NCBI GenBank assembly: GCA_903884345.1
Contig: CAISEE010000005.1
Span: forward strand, 1 to 35,852
Reading direction: 5' to 3'
Length of the DNA: 35,852 nt
DNA from: Candidatus Adlerbacteria bacterium
GTDB taxonomy: Bacteria; Patescibacteriota; Minisyncoccia; Phycocordibacterales; SBAW01
Part shown: positions 1-7,594 of the stretch, in pieces
Numbering within the stretch: position 1 is the first letter of the stretch
How the letters are laid out: each line of letters opens with the position of its first letter
The notes under the pieces: model-generated
What the model saw: the letters and a program-made list of their open reading frames with translations, nothing else
Database searches by the model: none
What the model was told of the DNA's origin: nothing
Made by a program: the position numbers and the translations under genes

Positions 1-1
1 C

Positions 2-148
2 ATCTACCGTATCCAGGTGTCCTCGACCGACCAGGCGGGCAACGTCTTGATGCTCCCGGTGCGCACCATCGTGACGCCGCAGCAGTCGGAGTCCATCATC
101 GACGTCATCTTCAAGAACTTCTCGAGTACGTTCCAGTTCCTAAAGTAG
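2..148 (+). CDS. C-terminal end of a protein with an Ig/fibronectin-like fold (partial)
   Basis: An open frame enters the window from the left and stops with TAG at 146-148, leaving 48 residues. The stretch YRIQVSSTDQAGN resembles the last beta strands of fibronectin type III or bacterial Ig-like domains, where a 'D.aGN' turn is common. The tail that follows is short, has no membrane segment and ends in FQFLK. The rest of the gene is outside the window, so domain composition, length and localisation cannot be judged. A surface or secreted protein is a guess from the fold-like motif only. Confidence 0.55.
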   Translation: MYRIQVSSTDQAGNVLMLPVRTIVTPQQSESIIDVIFKNFSSTFQFLK

Positions 149-159
149 CGAATATCCTG

Positions 160-175
160 TAGAATACCGCATATG
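160..175 (+). promoter_or_regulatory. -10 box (TAGAAT) directly before the receiver gene
   Basis: TAGAAT at 160-165 ends 7 bases before the ATG at 173. There is no Shine-Dalgarno sequence between them. This spacing would put the transcription start at or next to the A of the ATG, giving a leaderless mRNA. The same arrangement recurs at many genes in the window. Confidence 0.5.
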
Positions 176-613
176 CCAACGAACCAAACGACGATTCACA
201 CCAAACGGATTCTCATGGTCGACGATGACGACATGATGCGGATTCTGTTCCGCGAGACGTTTTGGATTCATAGCCGGAAGGATCTCATGATTGAGGTGCA
301 GACCGTACGCACTATACAAGAGGCTCGCGAGTACGTGACCGAACACCATGAACACCTCGACGTGCTCTTCTTGGGGCTGTGGCTCCCCGTCGAGCAATCC
401 GATGGCTCTGCCGTACGCGAAACGCTGCCCAGCCTTGAGTTCATCAAGGAACTGCGAAAGAAAGAGGATTTCAAAGATCTGACCATCGTGGTGTACTCGC
501 GCTTCTCCGAGGAGGAGTTCAAGAAATCCGCGTGCGAGGCCGGCGCCGATCACTACCTCGTCAAAGGAGAGATAACGCCGCACGAAATGGTGCAATTCGT
601 CGAACGACTATGA
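173..613 (+). CDS. Receiver-domain protein lacking the phosphoacceptor aspartate
   Basis: A stand-alone CheY-like receiver of 146 residues with no output domain. The acidic pocket is present as DDDD at residues 17-20, the switch Ser/Thr position is S109 in VVYS, and the conserved lysine is K131 in LVKG. The position that is normally the phosphorylated Asp, at the end of beta-3, is Gly68 (LDVLFLGLWLP, codon GGG). By family knowledge this should prevent ordinary Asp phosphorylation, so it is probably a pseudo-receiver that acts by protein contact, or is degenerate. Its stop overlaps the ATG of the ABC ATPase gene (ATGA at 610-613), so the two are co-transcribed and probably translationally coupled. 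A role in regulating that exporter is inference. Confidence 0.8.
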   Translation: MPTNQTTIHTKRILMVDDDDMMRILFRETFWIHSRKDLMIEVQTVRTIQEAREYVTEHHEHLDVLFLGLWLPVEQSDGSAVRETLPSLEFIKELRKKEDFKDLTIVVYSRFSEEEFKKSACEAGADHYLVKGEITPHEMVQFVERL

Positions 614-1932
614 GTACAATCATCACCCTCAACCACGTCAACCAGTGGTACAACAAAGGCAAGCAAAGCGAGGTGCACGCCCTCAAGGACGTGTCTCTGG
701 AAGTCGAGCAGGGCGACTATGTCGCCTTCTTCGGGCCGTCCGGCTGCGGTAAGACGACCATGCTGTATGCAATATCCGGCATCGACCGCGTCACCGATGG
801 CGACATCCTCATTAACGACCAAAACATCGCGCACCTTTCAAACCAAGAGCTCGCCATCTTTCGACAAACCGGCATCGGCATCGTCTTTCAACAATTTAAC
901 CTCGTACCCTCGCTCACGGTGCTCGGCAACGTCGCGCTCCCTATGGCGTTCGTCGGCATCAGCAAAGCCAAGGCCGAGGAAGAAGCGTGGAAGCTCGTCA
1001 AACGCCTCCAGCTCGAGCAATACGCCGAACACTACCCGCAAGAACTCTCGGGCGGCCAGCAGCAGCGCGTCGGTATCGCGCGTGCGCTCGCGAACAACCC
1101 GCCGATCATCATCGCCGACGAACCATTGGGTAACCTCGACTCGGTCAACGCAAAGATCGCACTCGACATCCTTCGCGAACTCAACGAGAAAGACGGCCGC
1201 ACCATCATTATGGTCACCCACGAGGCGTGGAGTCTTCAAGACGTGCGTACGATTTACCACATGAAAGACGGCGTCATTCTTTCGGTCGAGCACCGCGAGC
1301 CGCTGCCTATGAACGAGCGCACCGGCAAAGGTCTCGAAGATTCGGCGCCGAAAAAAGCCGCCGAAGAAGGAAAGAAGGAAGCAAGTCCCGAGAACCTCAG
1401 CAAGATGGCGCGCATCCTGTCCAATTACTTCATGCGCGGCCATACGGTCGAGGAGACGGCGCGTTTCGAAACACTCGTCACGGACCGCTTGTCGAAGAAG
1501 ATCGACACGAAAGCTTTTCAGGAAACGCTCGATAAGTCGTTCAAAGACGGCGGCGTGGGGCTCTGGAAGCGCAAGGCCGAACGCGTCGCCTCCTACATCG
1601 AGAAAATCGTCGAAAAACAAAAGGATCTCGACGCGACGATCGAGCTCATCAACCAAAACCCCGAACTTACGGTCGAGGACGAGGTCAAGCAACTGCGCAA
1701 ATGGATCACCGAAGAATACGTTGGTACCGTGTCTCCCTATCAAAACGAACTGCTCGACGAGATCATCAACGACCGCATCCATAGCTTCATGACGCAGGAC
1801 CAATTCTTGACGGTGTTGCAACGCCCGGTCAAACAGTTCGGCGCCGGGTTCCCTGGACACAGCGCCCAAATCATGGCTGAGCGACTCGAACTTATCCTCA
1901 ACGGTTCACAACCATACGTACCGAAACAATAG
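610..1932 (+). CDS. ABC exporter ATP-binding protein (MacB/LolD type) with a C-terminal extension
   Basis: A 440-residue protein. Residues 1 to about 230 form a complete ABC ATPase of the MacB/LolD/FtsE class: Walker A GPSGCGKT (42-49), Q-loop Q94, signature LSGGQ (147-151), Walker B IIIADE (166-171) and switch His204. It should power the permease encoded next. The ATG at 610 was chosen over an upstream in-frame ATG because it gives the usual MacB-family N-terminus and the ATGA overlap with the receiver gene. Residues from about 235 to 440 are not part of a normal LolD/MacB ATPase, which ends near 230. This part is hydrophilic and apparently helical, with repeated charged runs (EETARFE, KAERVASYIEK), and may be a regulatory or partner-binding domain. 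I do not recognise it as a named family. Confidence 0.88.
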   Translation: MSTIITLNHVNQWYNKGKQSEVHALKDVSLEVEQGDYVAFFGPSGCGKTTMLYAISGIDRVTDGDILINDQNIAHLSNQELAIFRQTGIGIVFQQFNLVPSLTVLGNVALPMAFVGISKAKAEEEAWKLVKRLQLEQYAEHYPQELSGGQQQRVGIARALANNPPIIIADEPLGNLDSVNAKIALDILRELNEKDGRTIIMVTHEAWSLQDVRTIYHMKDGVILSVEHREPLPMNERTGKGLEDSAPKKAAEEGKKEASPENLSKMARILSNYFMRGHTVEETARFETLVTDRLSKKIDTKAFQETLDKSFKDGGVGLWKRKAERVASYIEKIVEKQKDLDATIELINQNPELTVEDEVKQLRKWITEEYVGTVSPYQNELLDEIINDRIHSFMTQDQFLTVLQRPVKQFGAGFPGHSAQIMAERLELILNGSQPYVPKQ

Positions 1933-1941
1933 CACTACTGC

Positions 1942-1959
1942 TATACTAGTAGAGTCATG
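1942..1959 (+). promoter_or_regulatory. TGN-extended -10 box (TGCTATACT) before the permease gene
   Basis: TATACT at 1942-1947 is preceded by TGC, an extended -10 signature, and ends 9 bases before the ATG at 1957. It lies just after the stop codon of the ATPase gene, so the permease may also be transcribed on its own as a nearly leaderless message. No Shine-Dalgarno sequence is seen. Confidence 0.5.
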
Positions 1960-3168
1960 GGACACAAACTGCTCCTGAGCGAAATGATTCGTTTGGCGTT
2001 GCGTAATTTCCGCGTGAAGCCGATACGAGCCATTTTGACGGTGCTCGGCATGTCGGTCGGCTTCGGTGTGGTCCTTTTTCTCGTGTCGCTGGGCTACGGC
2101 CTCCAGTACATCCTCATCGGTAACCTCGTGACGACACAGGACTCGTTGGTCACCATGCAGGCGTCCTACCCGAGTGAGGCGAACCTCACTTTTACAAAAA
2201 ATACGCTTGATGACATCGCGACATATTCCGGCGTGGCCGAGGTGTCGCCCGTCGCACAATTTTCAGGCGAGGCGACGCTTGTGGGCGACAACCGCCCGGC
2301 ACTCATCGCGATGCGTGTCGTCGATCCGGCCTACTTTCGCCTCACCGGCACGGACGTGACCTTAGGAAAACTGTTTTCGTCGTCCACGCCAGGGCTCGTG
2401 GTGACGAGCCAAACGCTCGCGCTCATGGGGCTCTCGAGCACCAGCGCGTCTCTCGATAAGCAAATTAACCTCGTGGTCTCGTACGAAGACGACGTCCACG
2501 GCACGACGACGCTTGCTAAAAGTACCACCGCCATTCCGATTATCGGCATCATCTCGGACGACACCCAGGCACCACTTATGAACGTGCCGATACAAAGCCT
2601 CGTGACGCCGCCGCCGTTTTACCAAAGCGTACTGGTCAAAGCCAAGAGCGTCGATTTAGTCGACATCGTTCGAAACGAGCTCATCAACAAAGGTTTCGTC
2701 GTGTCGGCCCGCATCGACCTCGTCAACCAGGCGCGGCAAATTACGAACATCATCACGATGGTGCTCGGCGTCTTCGGTATCACCGCACTCGTCGTGTCGG
2801 CAATCGGCATGTTCAACACCATGATCGTCTCGTTCATGGAGCGCACCTACGAGGTCGGCGTGCTGAAGTCTTTGGGCGCGACCGACGGCGACGTGCGCAA
2901 CCTCTTCTTGCTCGAGTCGGCATTCATGGGGTTTCTCGGCGGCGGCGGCGGCGTGCTGATGGGGTACCTTGCCGGGCAAGGCATTAACCTTGGCCTTGGC
3001 ATCCTTGCCTCGCGCATGGGCGGCAAAGCCTTTTCCCTCTTTATTACACCGCTGTGGTTCATCGCACTGACGCTCGGGATATCGATCGCGATCGGCGTCA
3101 TGTCGGGCGCATGGCCGGCCTACCAAGCCTCGAAGCTTTCCCCGAAGCAGGCGTTCCTTAACAAATAG
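1957..3168 (+). CDS. ABC transporter permease of the MacB/FtsX family
   Basis: A 403-residue integral membrane protein with the MacB layout. It has a cytoplasmic start, TM1 at about residues 24-46, a large extracytoplasmic MacB-like periplasmic core domain (about 50-265), and a C-terminal FtsX domain with three membrane segments (about 265-295, 320-350 and 365-390). 'ERTYEVGVLKSLGAT' after TM2 is the typical coupling-helix region of FtsX permeases, and the C-terminal 'AWPAYQASKLSPKQAF' is also characteristic. With the ATPase upstream it forms a mechanotransmission-type or export system. The substrate (lipoprotein, peptide or toxic compound) cannot be read from sequence. The gene ends 5 bases from the convergent SET gene. 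Confidence 0.88.
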   Translation: MGHKLLLSEMIRLALRNFRVKPIRAILTVLGMSVGFGVVLFLVSLGYGLQYILIGNLVTTQDSLVTMQASYPSEANLTFTKNTLDDIATYSGVAEVSPVAQFSGEATLVGDNRPALIAMRVVDPAYFRLTGTDVTLGKLFSSSTPGLVVTSQTLALMGLSSTSASLDKQINLVVSYEDDVHGTTTLAKSTTAIPIIGIISDDTQAPLMNVPIQSLVTPPPFYQSVLVKAKSVDLVDIVRNELINKGFVVSARIDLVNQARQITNIITMVLGVFGITALVVSAIGMFNTMIVSFMERTYEVGVLKSLGATDGDVRNLFLLESAFMGFLGGGGGVLMGYLAGQGINLGLGILASRMGGKAFSLFITPLWFIALTLGISIAIGVMSGAWPAYQASKLSPKQAFLNK

Positions 3169-3179
3169 GTCGACTATTT
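3163..3179. other. Inverted repeat formed by two convergent stop codons
   Basis: AAATAG at 3163-3168 and CTATTT at 3174-3179 are perfect inverted arms around GTCGA. Each arm carries the stop codon of one of two convergent genes. The stem is short and AT-rich, so a termination role is only possible. Confidence 0.35.
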
Positions 3180-3596
3180 CGCGACCGTCGCGCTGCACTT
3201 CACGCACCGGCAGCCGTGCGGCTTGATGTAGAAATCGACGTAGTCCTTGCCGTAATCGTACGCCAGCTCCTCGCCTACTTTGATGTTTCGCTTGGCCATC
3301 ACGAATACGCGCCCCTTACTGATGTCGATCTCGCAGTTGGGTCGGCACGAGTGGTTGATGTAGCGCGCCGTGTTCGTTCGCGCCGTGCCGTCAATCGTCT
3401 TTTTCTTACTTACCTCAAAGAGATACTTGCTGCGCGACGAGAGTTCCTCCTCGGCCGACAATGTGGGACCCACGTATTCGATGATGCAGGCGCCTTTAGG
3501 GATTGCTGAGCCTGCGAACAACCCGAGCCCCGCCGCTGACCTCTTTACATGCAGTAAAAAATCACCCGGTACGAATTTGCCTGTGCGTGTCGTCAT
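3174..3596 (-). CDS. SET-domain protein, probable lysine methyltransferase
   Basis: A 140-residue protein that is almost only a SET domain plus a post-SET cysteine cluster. Visible motifs are the S-adenosylmethionine loop GLGLFA (23-28), the pseudoknot motif RYINHSCRPNC (78-88), LAYDYG (111-116) with the catalytic-type tyrosine, and C129/C131/C134 in GCRCVKC, which with a Cys of the pseudoknot would bind zinc. Family knowledge: SET enzymes transfer methyl groups to protein lysines. They are abundant in eukaryotes and patchy in bacteria. The target is unknown and no histone-like gene is nearby. The start at 3596 is supported by a -10 box 8 bases upstream. The gene is convergent with the ABC permease. 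Confidence 0.88.
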   Translation of the reverse strand: MTTRTGKFVPGDFLLHVKRSAAGLGLFAGSAIPKGACIIEYVGPTLSAEEELSSRSKYLFEVSKKKTIDGTARTNTARYINHSCRPNCEIDISKGRVFVMAKRNIKVGEELAYDYGKDYVDFYIKPHGCRCVKCSATVAK

Positions 3597-3604
3597 ATAC
3601 CTGT

Positions 3605-3610
3605 ACTATA
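3605..3610 (-). promoter_or_regulatory. -10 box (TATAGT) before the SET gene
   Basis: On the minus strand TATAGT (3610 to 3605) ends 8 bases before the ATG at 3596. No Shine-Dalgarno sequence is visible, which is consistent with a leaderless or near-leaderless start. Confidence 0.5.
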
Positions 3611-3694
3611 TACCGTGTAGGTGCTTCATGAAAGTATCAGGATTAGAGGTCCATACTCAATACACACAGAATCGATACGGCCTAAGAATTCCAC

Positions 3695-5809
3695 ATGCTA
3701 CCTCAGCTGACATCACTATCGCATTCGCGTACGGTGGCAAGCCTTCGTGAAAGCGTTCGGTACGCGGCCCGAACGTACGGTGCGCGCCGCAAGCTTGTGG
3801 CCCTCGCCGTGCTCTTCCTCGTCTATTCCGTATCGCTGCAGGTCGGGTTCTCGCTGTACGACACCCTAACGTACCCCGCGCTGGTGTGGCCCGCCACCGG
3901 CATCGCCCTCGCCGTCCTCTATCTGGAGGGTACCGGCTTGTGGCCCGCGATCACGGCCGGCGTGTTTTTAGTAAACGTCCTCCACGGCAACCCATTGCTC
4001 GCGTCGCTCGGCATCGCCGTCGGCAATACGCTGCAGGCGCTGTGCGGCATGTACCTCTTGCGCGTCTCCCGCTTCGAACCGACGCTCCTGGGATTGCGCA
4101 ACACGTACATCCTCATCATCGTCGCGATTCTCACCGCGACCATAGGGCCGACCGTCGGCATCACAATGCTAGTACTCGCGGGCACGCATCAGATGTCCGA
4201 GGTGTCGAGCATATGGGCACTGTGGTGGCTCGGGCAATCGCTCAGTCTCCTCGTCATCACACCGTTTATCATGTCCTGGTTCGTCGGCACCCGCATCCGC
4301 CTGTATACCGAGCAGACCATCGAGTGGATGGCGGCGTTCCTCCTGCTTATCGGGACGGCCTACGCCATCTTTTGGACACCGGTCTTCGTCATCGGGCAAA
4401 CGCCGTTCGTATATCTCATCCTGGTACCCTTGGTGTGGATCACCTTGCGCATCGGCCCGCGCGGCACGACGCTCGCGCTCGTCACCATCACCGCGATATC
4501 GATATGCGGCGTCATCCTCAACGGTAACGCAAACATAGGCAGCGCCGATCGGCTCATCCAAATCGAATTCTTCGACTGTGTCATTGCCATCATCTTTCTG
4601 TTCTTCGTATCGAGCGAGGAAGGGCGCAAACAGGCAAACGAGTCCCTTCGCGACTACATCGTGCAGCTTGAGAACGCGCTCCACAAAATCAGTAACGAGG
4701 ATCGTGCAAAGAATGAGTTCATCGCCGTCTTGGCGCACGAACTGCGAAACCCGCTGGCGACCGTCTTAAGCTCGCTCGAACAAATTAGTGTGCGAAAGGT
4801 CCGGGGAGCCGAACTCGACGAGCTGGTCGGCACCATGAACGACCGCGTCCATACGATGGCGCGACTCTTGGACGACTTGCTCGACACCTCGCGTATCTCG
4901 CAGAAGAAGTTCAAGCTGCAAAAAGAGACGGTCGACCTCATCGACGTATTGCGCAAATCGATCGAGACGGCGAGCCAATTGATTCGTAACCGAAATCACG
5001 AACTCGTCCTCTTGCTGCCCAATGGACCCTTGTGGCTCCAAGCCGACCCGATGCGCCTCGAACAGGTCGTGGTGAACCTGCTCAATAACGCCGCCAAATA
5101 CACCGAAATCGGCGGCACCATCACGCTCACCTGTCGATCGACCGATCGGTCGATCATCGTCTCGGTCAAAGACACCGGCATCGGCATCGCGAAGGAAATG
5201 CTTCCCCGCATCTTCGAACCGTTCGTGCAAGTCGAGAAAGGCAAACGATCCGAAGGCCTCGGCCTCGGCCTCTCACTCTCGAAACGTCTGATCGAGATGC
5301 ATCAGGGAACAATCATGGCGCGCAGCGCGGGACTGAACACGGGCAGCGAATTCATCGTCGAGTTGCCCCTGCCCGCGGCCGTCCAACTGCCGATTCCGGT
5401 TACGAGTCGACTGCGGCAGTATACGACCACGACGCACGACATCCGATCGGTATTGGTCGTCGACGACAACACGCTCGCCGCCGAGGGGTTGGGCAAACTG
5501 CTGGCACACAAAGGGTACGTGGTAAAACTCGCGTTCGATGCCGCGAGTGCGCTCGCCACCGCGCGCGCCTTCAAACCCGACGCCGTCCTCCTCGACATCG
5601 GGCTCCCCGACATGAGCGGCTACGAGGTGGCCAAGCGGCTCCGCCAAAGCGGCGAGCATCAAAGCTTCATGGTGGCACTCACCGGATACGGCCAAGAGGA
5701 GGACCGTATGGAAGCCAATCGCGCCGGGTTCGATCATCACCTGACGAAGCCCGTGTCGCTTGCCGACGTCGAAAACGTCCTTGTTCGCGCAATGAAAAAA
5801 ACAGGGTGA
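3695..5809 (+). CDS. Hybrid sensor histidine kinase with MASE1 membrane sensor and C-terminal receiver
   Basis: 704 residues. Residues from about 35 to 305 hold eight or more membrane helices of MASE1 type (for example LVWPATGIALAV), an integral membrane sensor with unknown ligand. A short helix leads to the HisKA domain with phospho-acceptor H348 in VLAHELRNP. The ATPase domain follows with N-box NLLNNAAKY, G1 DTGIGI, F-box IFEPF and G2 GLGLGLSLSK. A complete receiver lies at about 582-704, with acidic pocket D590/D591, phospho-acceptor D634 in LLDIGLP, Thr in ALTG and Lys in TKP. All catalytic residues are present. No DNA-binding response regulator is adjacent. The phosphate may pass to the orphan OmpR-type regulator at 12113 or elsewhere, which is inference. 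TAAGAA at 3683-3688 lies 6 bases before the ATG and may be its -10 box. Confidence 0.92.
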   Translation: MLPQLTSLSHSRTVASLRESVRYAARTYGARRKLVALAVLFLVYSVSLQVGFSLYDTLTYPALVWPATGIALAVLYLEGTGLWPAITAGVFLVNVLHGNPLLASLGIAVGNTLQALCGMYLLRVSRFEPTLLGLRNTYILIIVAILTATIGPTVGITMLVLAGTHQMSEVSSIWALWWLGQSLSLLVITPFIMSWFVGTRIRLYTEQTIEWMAAFLLLIGTAYAIFWTPVFVIGQTPFVYLILVPLVWITLRIGPRGTTLALVTITAISICGVILNGNANIGSADRLIQIEFFDCVIAIIFLFFVSSEEGRKQANESLRDYIVQLENALHKISNEDRAKNEFIAVLAHELRNPLATVLSSLEQISVRKVRGAELDELVGTMNDRVHTMARLLDDLLDTSRISQKKFKLQKETVDLIDVLRKSIETASQLIRNRNHELVLLLPNGPLWLQADPMRLEQVVVNLLNNAAKYTEIGGTITLTCRSTDRSIIVSVKDTGIGIAKEMLPRIFEPFVQVEKGKRSEGLGLGLSLSKRLIEMHQGTIMARSAGLNTGSEFIVELPLPAAVQLPIPVTSRLRQYTTTTHDIRSVLVVDDNTLAAEGLGKLLAHKGYVVKLAFDAASALATARAFKPDAVLLDIGLPDMSGYEVAKRLRQSGEHQSFMVALTGYGQEEDRMEANRAGFDHHLTKPVSLADVENVLVRAMKKTG

Positions 5810-5876
5810 AAGGTTCACTCGCCTACCACCCCACTCCTGTAGCATGTACTCATACCCATACCTACCATTCCCGATT

Positions 5877-6659
5877 ATGCAAAGACTATCACTGAGCACC
5901 ACGAAGAAACTTAATAACGGCATCGAAATACCAATCCTCGGGCTGGGCGTCTGGCAGATGGCGCGCGGTCAAGAGACCGAAGAGGCCGTCCGACGCGCGC
6001 TCGAAGTCGGGTACCGACACATCGACACGGCCAAACTGTATCGCAACGAAGAGAGTGTCGGTAAGGCCGTGCTCGAGAGTCCACTGCCGCGCGAGGACGT
6101 CTTCATTACCACTAAACTATGGTCGACCGATGCGTTCGATGTCGAGGGCGCGTTCGCGACGAGTCTCCAAAAACTCGGGCTCGGGTACGTCGACCTCTAC
6201 CTCATTCATTGGCCGGTGCCGCTCTTTGGTAATCGTGTGTGGAAGCAGCTCGAGCGTCTTTACGATCAGAAGTTGGTGCGCGCAATCGGGGTGAGCAACT
6301 ACAACGTGAGCCAACTGAAGGAGCTCTTGGCCTTTGCCAACGTCCCGCCCGCCGTCAACCAGGTCGAGTTTAATGCCTTTAACCACTACCGCGAGATGCT
6401 CGACTACTGCACCGCGCACCAGATTGCGCTCGAGGCCTACAGTCCGCTCACCCGCGGCACGCAGCTGGACGACGAGAGACTCGTCAAAATCGGGATGCAC
6501 TACGGCAAGAACCCCGCACACGTCCTCTTGCGGTGGGTCATCGAGAAAGGCGCCATCGCGATACCCAAATCGAGCAACGCGCAGCGCATCGGCGAGAATG
6601 CGGACATATTCGACTTCGAACTGACGAAAGAGGACACGTTCACGCTCGACAACCTCTAA
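5877..6659 (+). CDS. Aldo/keto reductase
   Basis: A 260-residue TIM-barrel oxidoreductase of the AKR superfamily that uses NAD(P)H to reduce carbonyl groups. The AKR catalytic tetrad is complete: D50, Y55, K80 and H111 (in IDTAKLY, TTKLW and LIHWP). 'GVSNYN' and the late 'IPKSSNAQRIGEN' segment for cofactor phosphate binding are also present. An in-frame ATG at 5844 would add 11 residues (MYSYPYLPFPI) that do not look like the AKR start. I prefer 5877, which begins with the usual pre-barrel hairpin and has TACCAT (5863-5868) 8 bases upstream. The sequence resembles the 2,5-diketo-gluconate/methylglyoxal reductase group, but the substrate is not determined. It is convergent with the peptidase gene, with a 13-base gap. 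Confidence 0.9.
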   Translation: MQRLSLSTTKKLNNGIEIPILGLGVWQMARGQETEEAVRRALEVGYRHIDTAKLYRNEESVGKAVLESPLPREDVFITTKLWSTDAFDVEGAFATSLQKLGLGYVDLYLIHWPVPLFGNRVWKQLERLYDQKLVRAIGVSNYNVSQLKELLAFANVPPAVNQVEFNAFNHYREMLDYCTAHQIALEAYSPLTRGTQLDDERLVKIGMHYGKNPAHVLLRWVIEKGAIAIPKSSNAQRIGENADIFDFELTKEDTFTLDNL

Positions 6660-6672
6660 GGCGCGTCGGCCC

Positions 6673-7518
6673 TCAGTACCCGTACAGGCTGAAGATAGCG
6701 TATTGATACCAGTTCTTAGCGATCCGCACGGGTGCGAACGTACGTGCGATGACGAACCCGTCGCCCGAGTCGGCCAAGACCGACGGCATGGCAAGACTCC
6801 GACCATCGAGCGTAATCATCGCCAACGCTCGCGCCCCCGCATCCTTGGGTGTCACCGTGGCACCGTCGCGCACGGCAGACGCGGCGGTAAAACGTATGGC
6901 GCCGAACATATCCAGCGGCAGAAAGACGTTCCCCGCCGGCATCTCTTGGATCCACTCGGCCGAGGCTTTGGTCGAGTCGTACGCGACCGTCGTGTCATAC
7001 GTCTTGCCCGTCGTGTTGTTGCGCATCGAGATGTTCCACCACCCCGGTCGTGCCTCTTGCAATGAGACACTCACCGAATCACCCGCCGTGATGGGGAGCG
7101 GCACGGGTACCGAGTCGCCGGGGAGCCGCTCGATCCACGACTCGTACGCGACCGCACCCGACTGATCGACGATCGCCTGCGTCCCCGCTTGTATCAAATT
7201 TTTATTCTGCACGCCGCCGATCCCGACCCAGGTCGCGTCGGCTGCGATCGGCTCATCGGTGCGCACTTTCGGCACCACCCAACTGCCCGAGACCGACGAG
7301 AACGATCCGCCCTGCGCGACGTAGCCCGACCAATTGAGTGACTGGTCCGCGTTCGTCGCCGCATTGACCATCGACACATCCGGCACTGTGGGTGTCGACG
7401 CTGCCTTGTCGGCAACGACGTCGCGAGACAGCAACGGGACGAGGCATTGGACGAGATACAACGCTGCCGCAAACACTCCGACAAAACAAAGCACCTCCGT
7501 CCTGAATGCGGCCTTCAT
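6673..7518 (-). CDS. Membrane-anchored or secreted G1-family (eqolisin-like) peptidase
   Basis: 281 residues from the ATG at 7518. An earlier ATG at 7542 would add MGPWSTRD. Residues 9-30 are a hydrophobic signal or anchor segment preceded by K2 and R6. The rest matches the eqolisin beta-sandwich: NWSGYV (62-67), SVSGSWVVP (75-83), WVGIGG (97-102), then the catalytic Gln and Glu of the G1 family at Q110 (LIQAGTQ) and E188 (SAEWIQE). Family knowledge: G1 peptidases use a Gln/Glu dyad and are acid endopeptidases, best known from fungi, with scattered bacterial and archaeal members. Both dyad residues are kept, so activity is plausible. The location should be extracytoplasmic. The target is unknown. 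Confidence 0.82.
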   Translation of the reverse strand: MKAAFRTEVLCFVGVFAAALYLVQCLVPLLSRDVVADKAASTPTVPDVSMVNAATNADQSLNWSGYVAQGGSFSSVSGSWVVPKVRTDEPIAADATWVGIGGVQNKNLIQAGTQAIVDQSGAVAYESWIERLPGDSVPVPLPITAGDSVSVSLQEARPGWWNISMRNNTTGKTYDTTVAYDSTKASAEWIQEMPAGNVFLPLDMFGAIRFTAASAVRDGATVTPKDAGARALAMITLDGRSLAMPSVLADSGDGFVIARTFAPVRIAKNWYQYAIFSLYGY

Positions 7519-7578
7519 GTCTCTAGTAGACCAGGGTCCCACTTACATTTAAGTGAAGCTCTGCCCCGTATCTCGTGG

Positions 7579-7594
7579 TAGACTACACGTCATG
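7579..7594 (+). promoter_or_regulatory. TGN-extended -10 box (TGGTAGACT) before uppP
   Basis: TAGACT at 7579-7584, preceded by TGG, ends 7 bases before the ATG at 7592. No Shine-Dalgarno sequence lies between. This supports 7592 as the start and a leaderless transcript. Confidence 0.5.

Noticed and set aside
5136-5155. 20-bp perfect palindrome inside the histidine kinase gene
   Set aside because: It lies within well-conserved coding sequence just before the G1 box and is built from GATC/CGATCG words common in this DNA. No sign of a site function.
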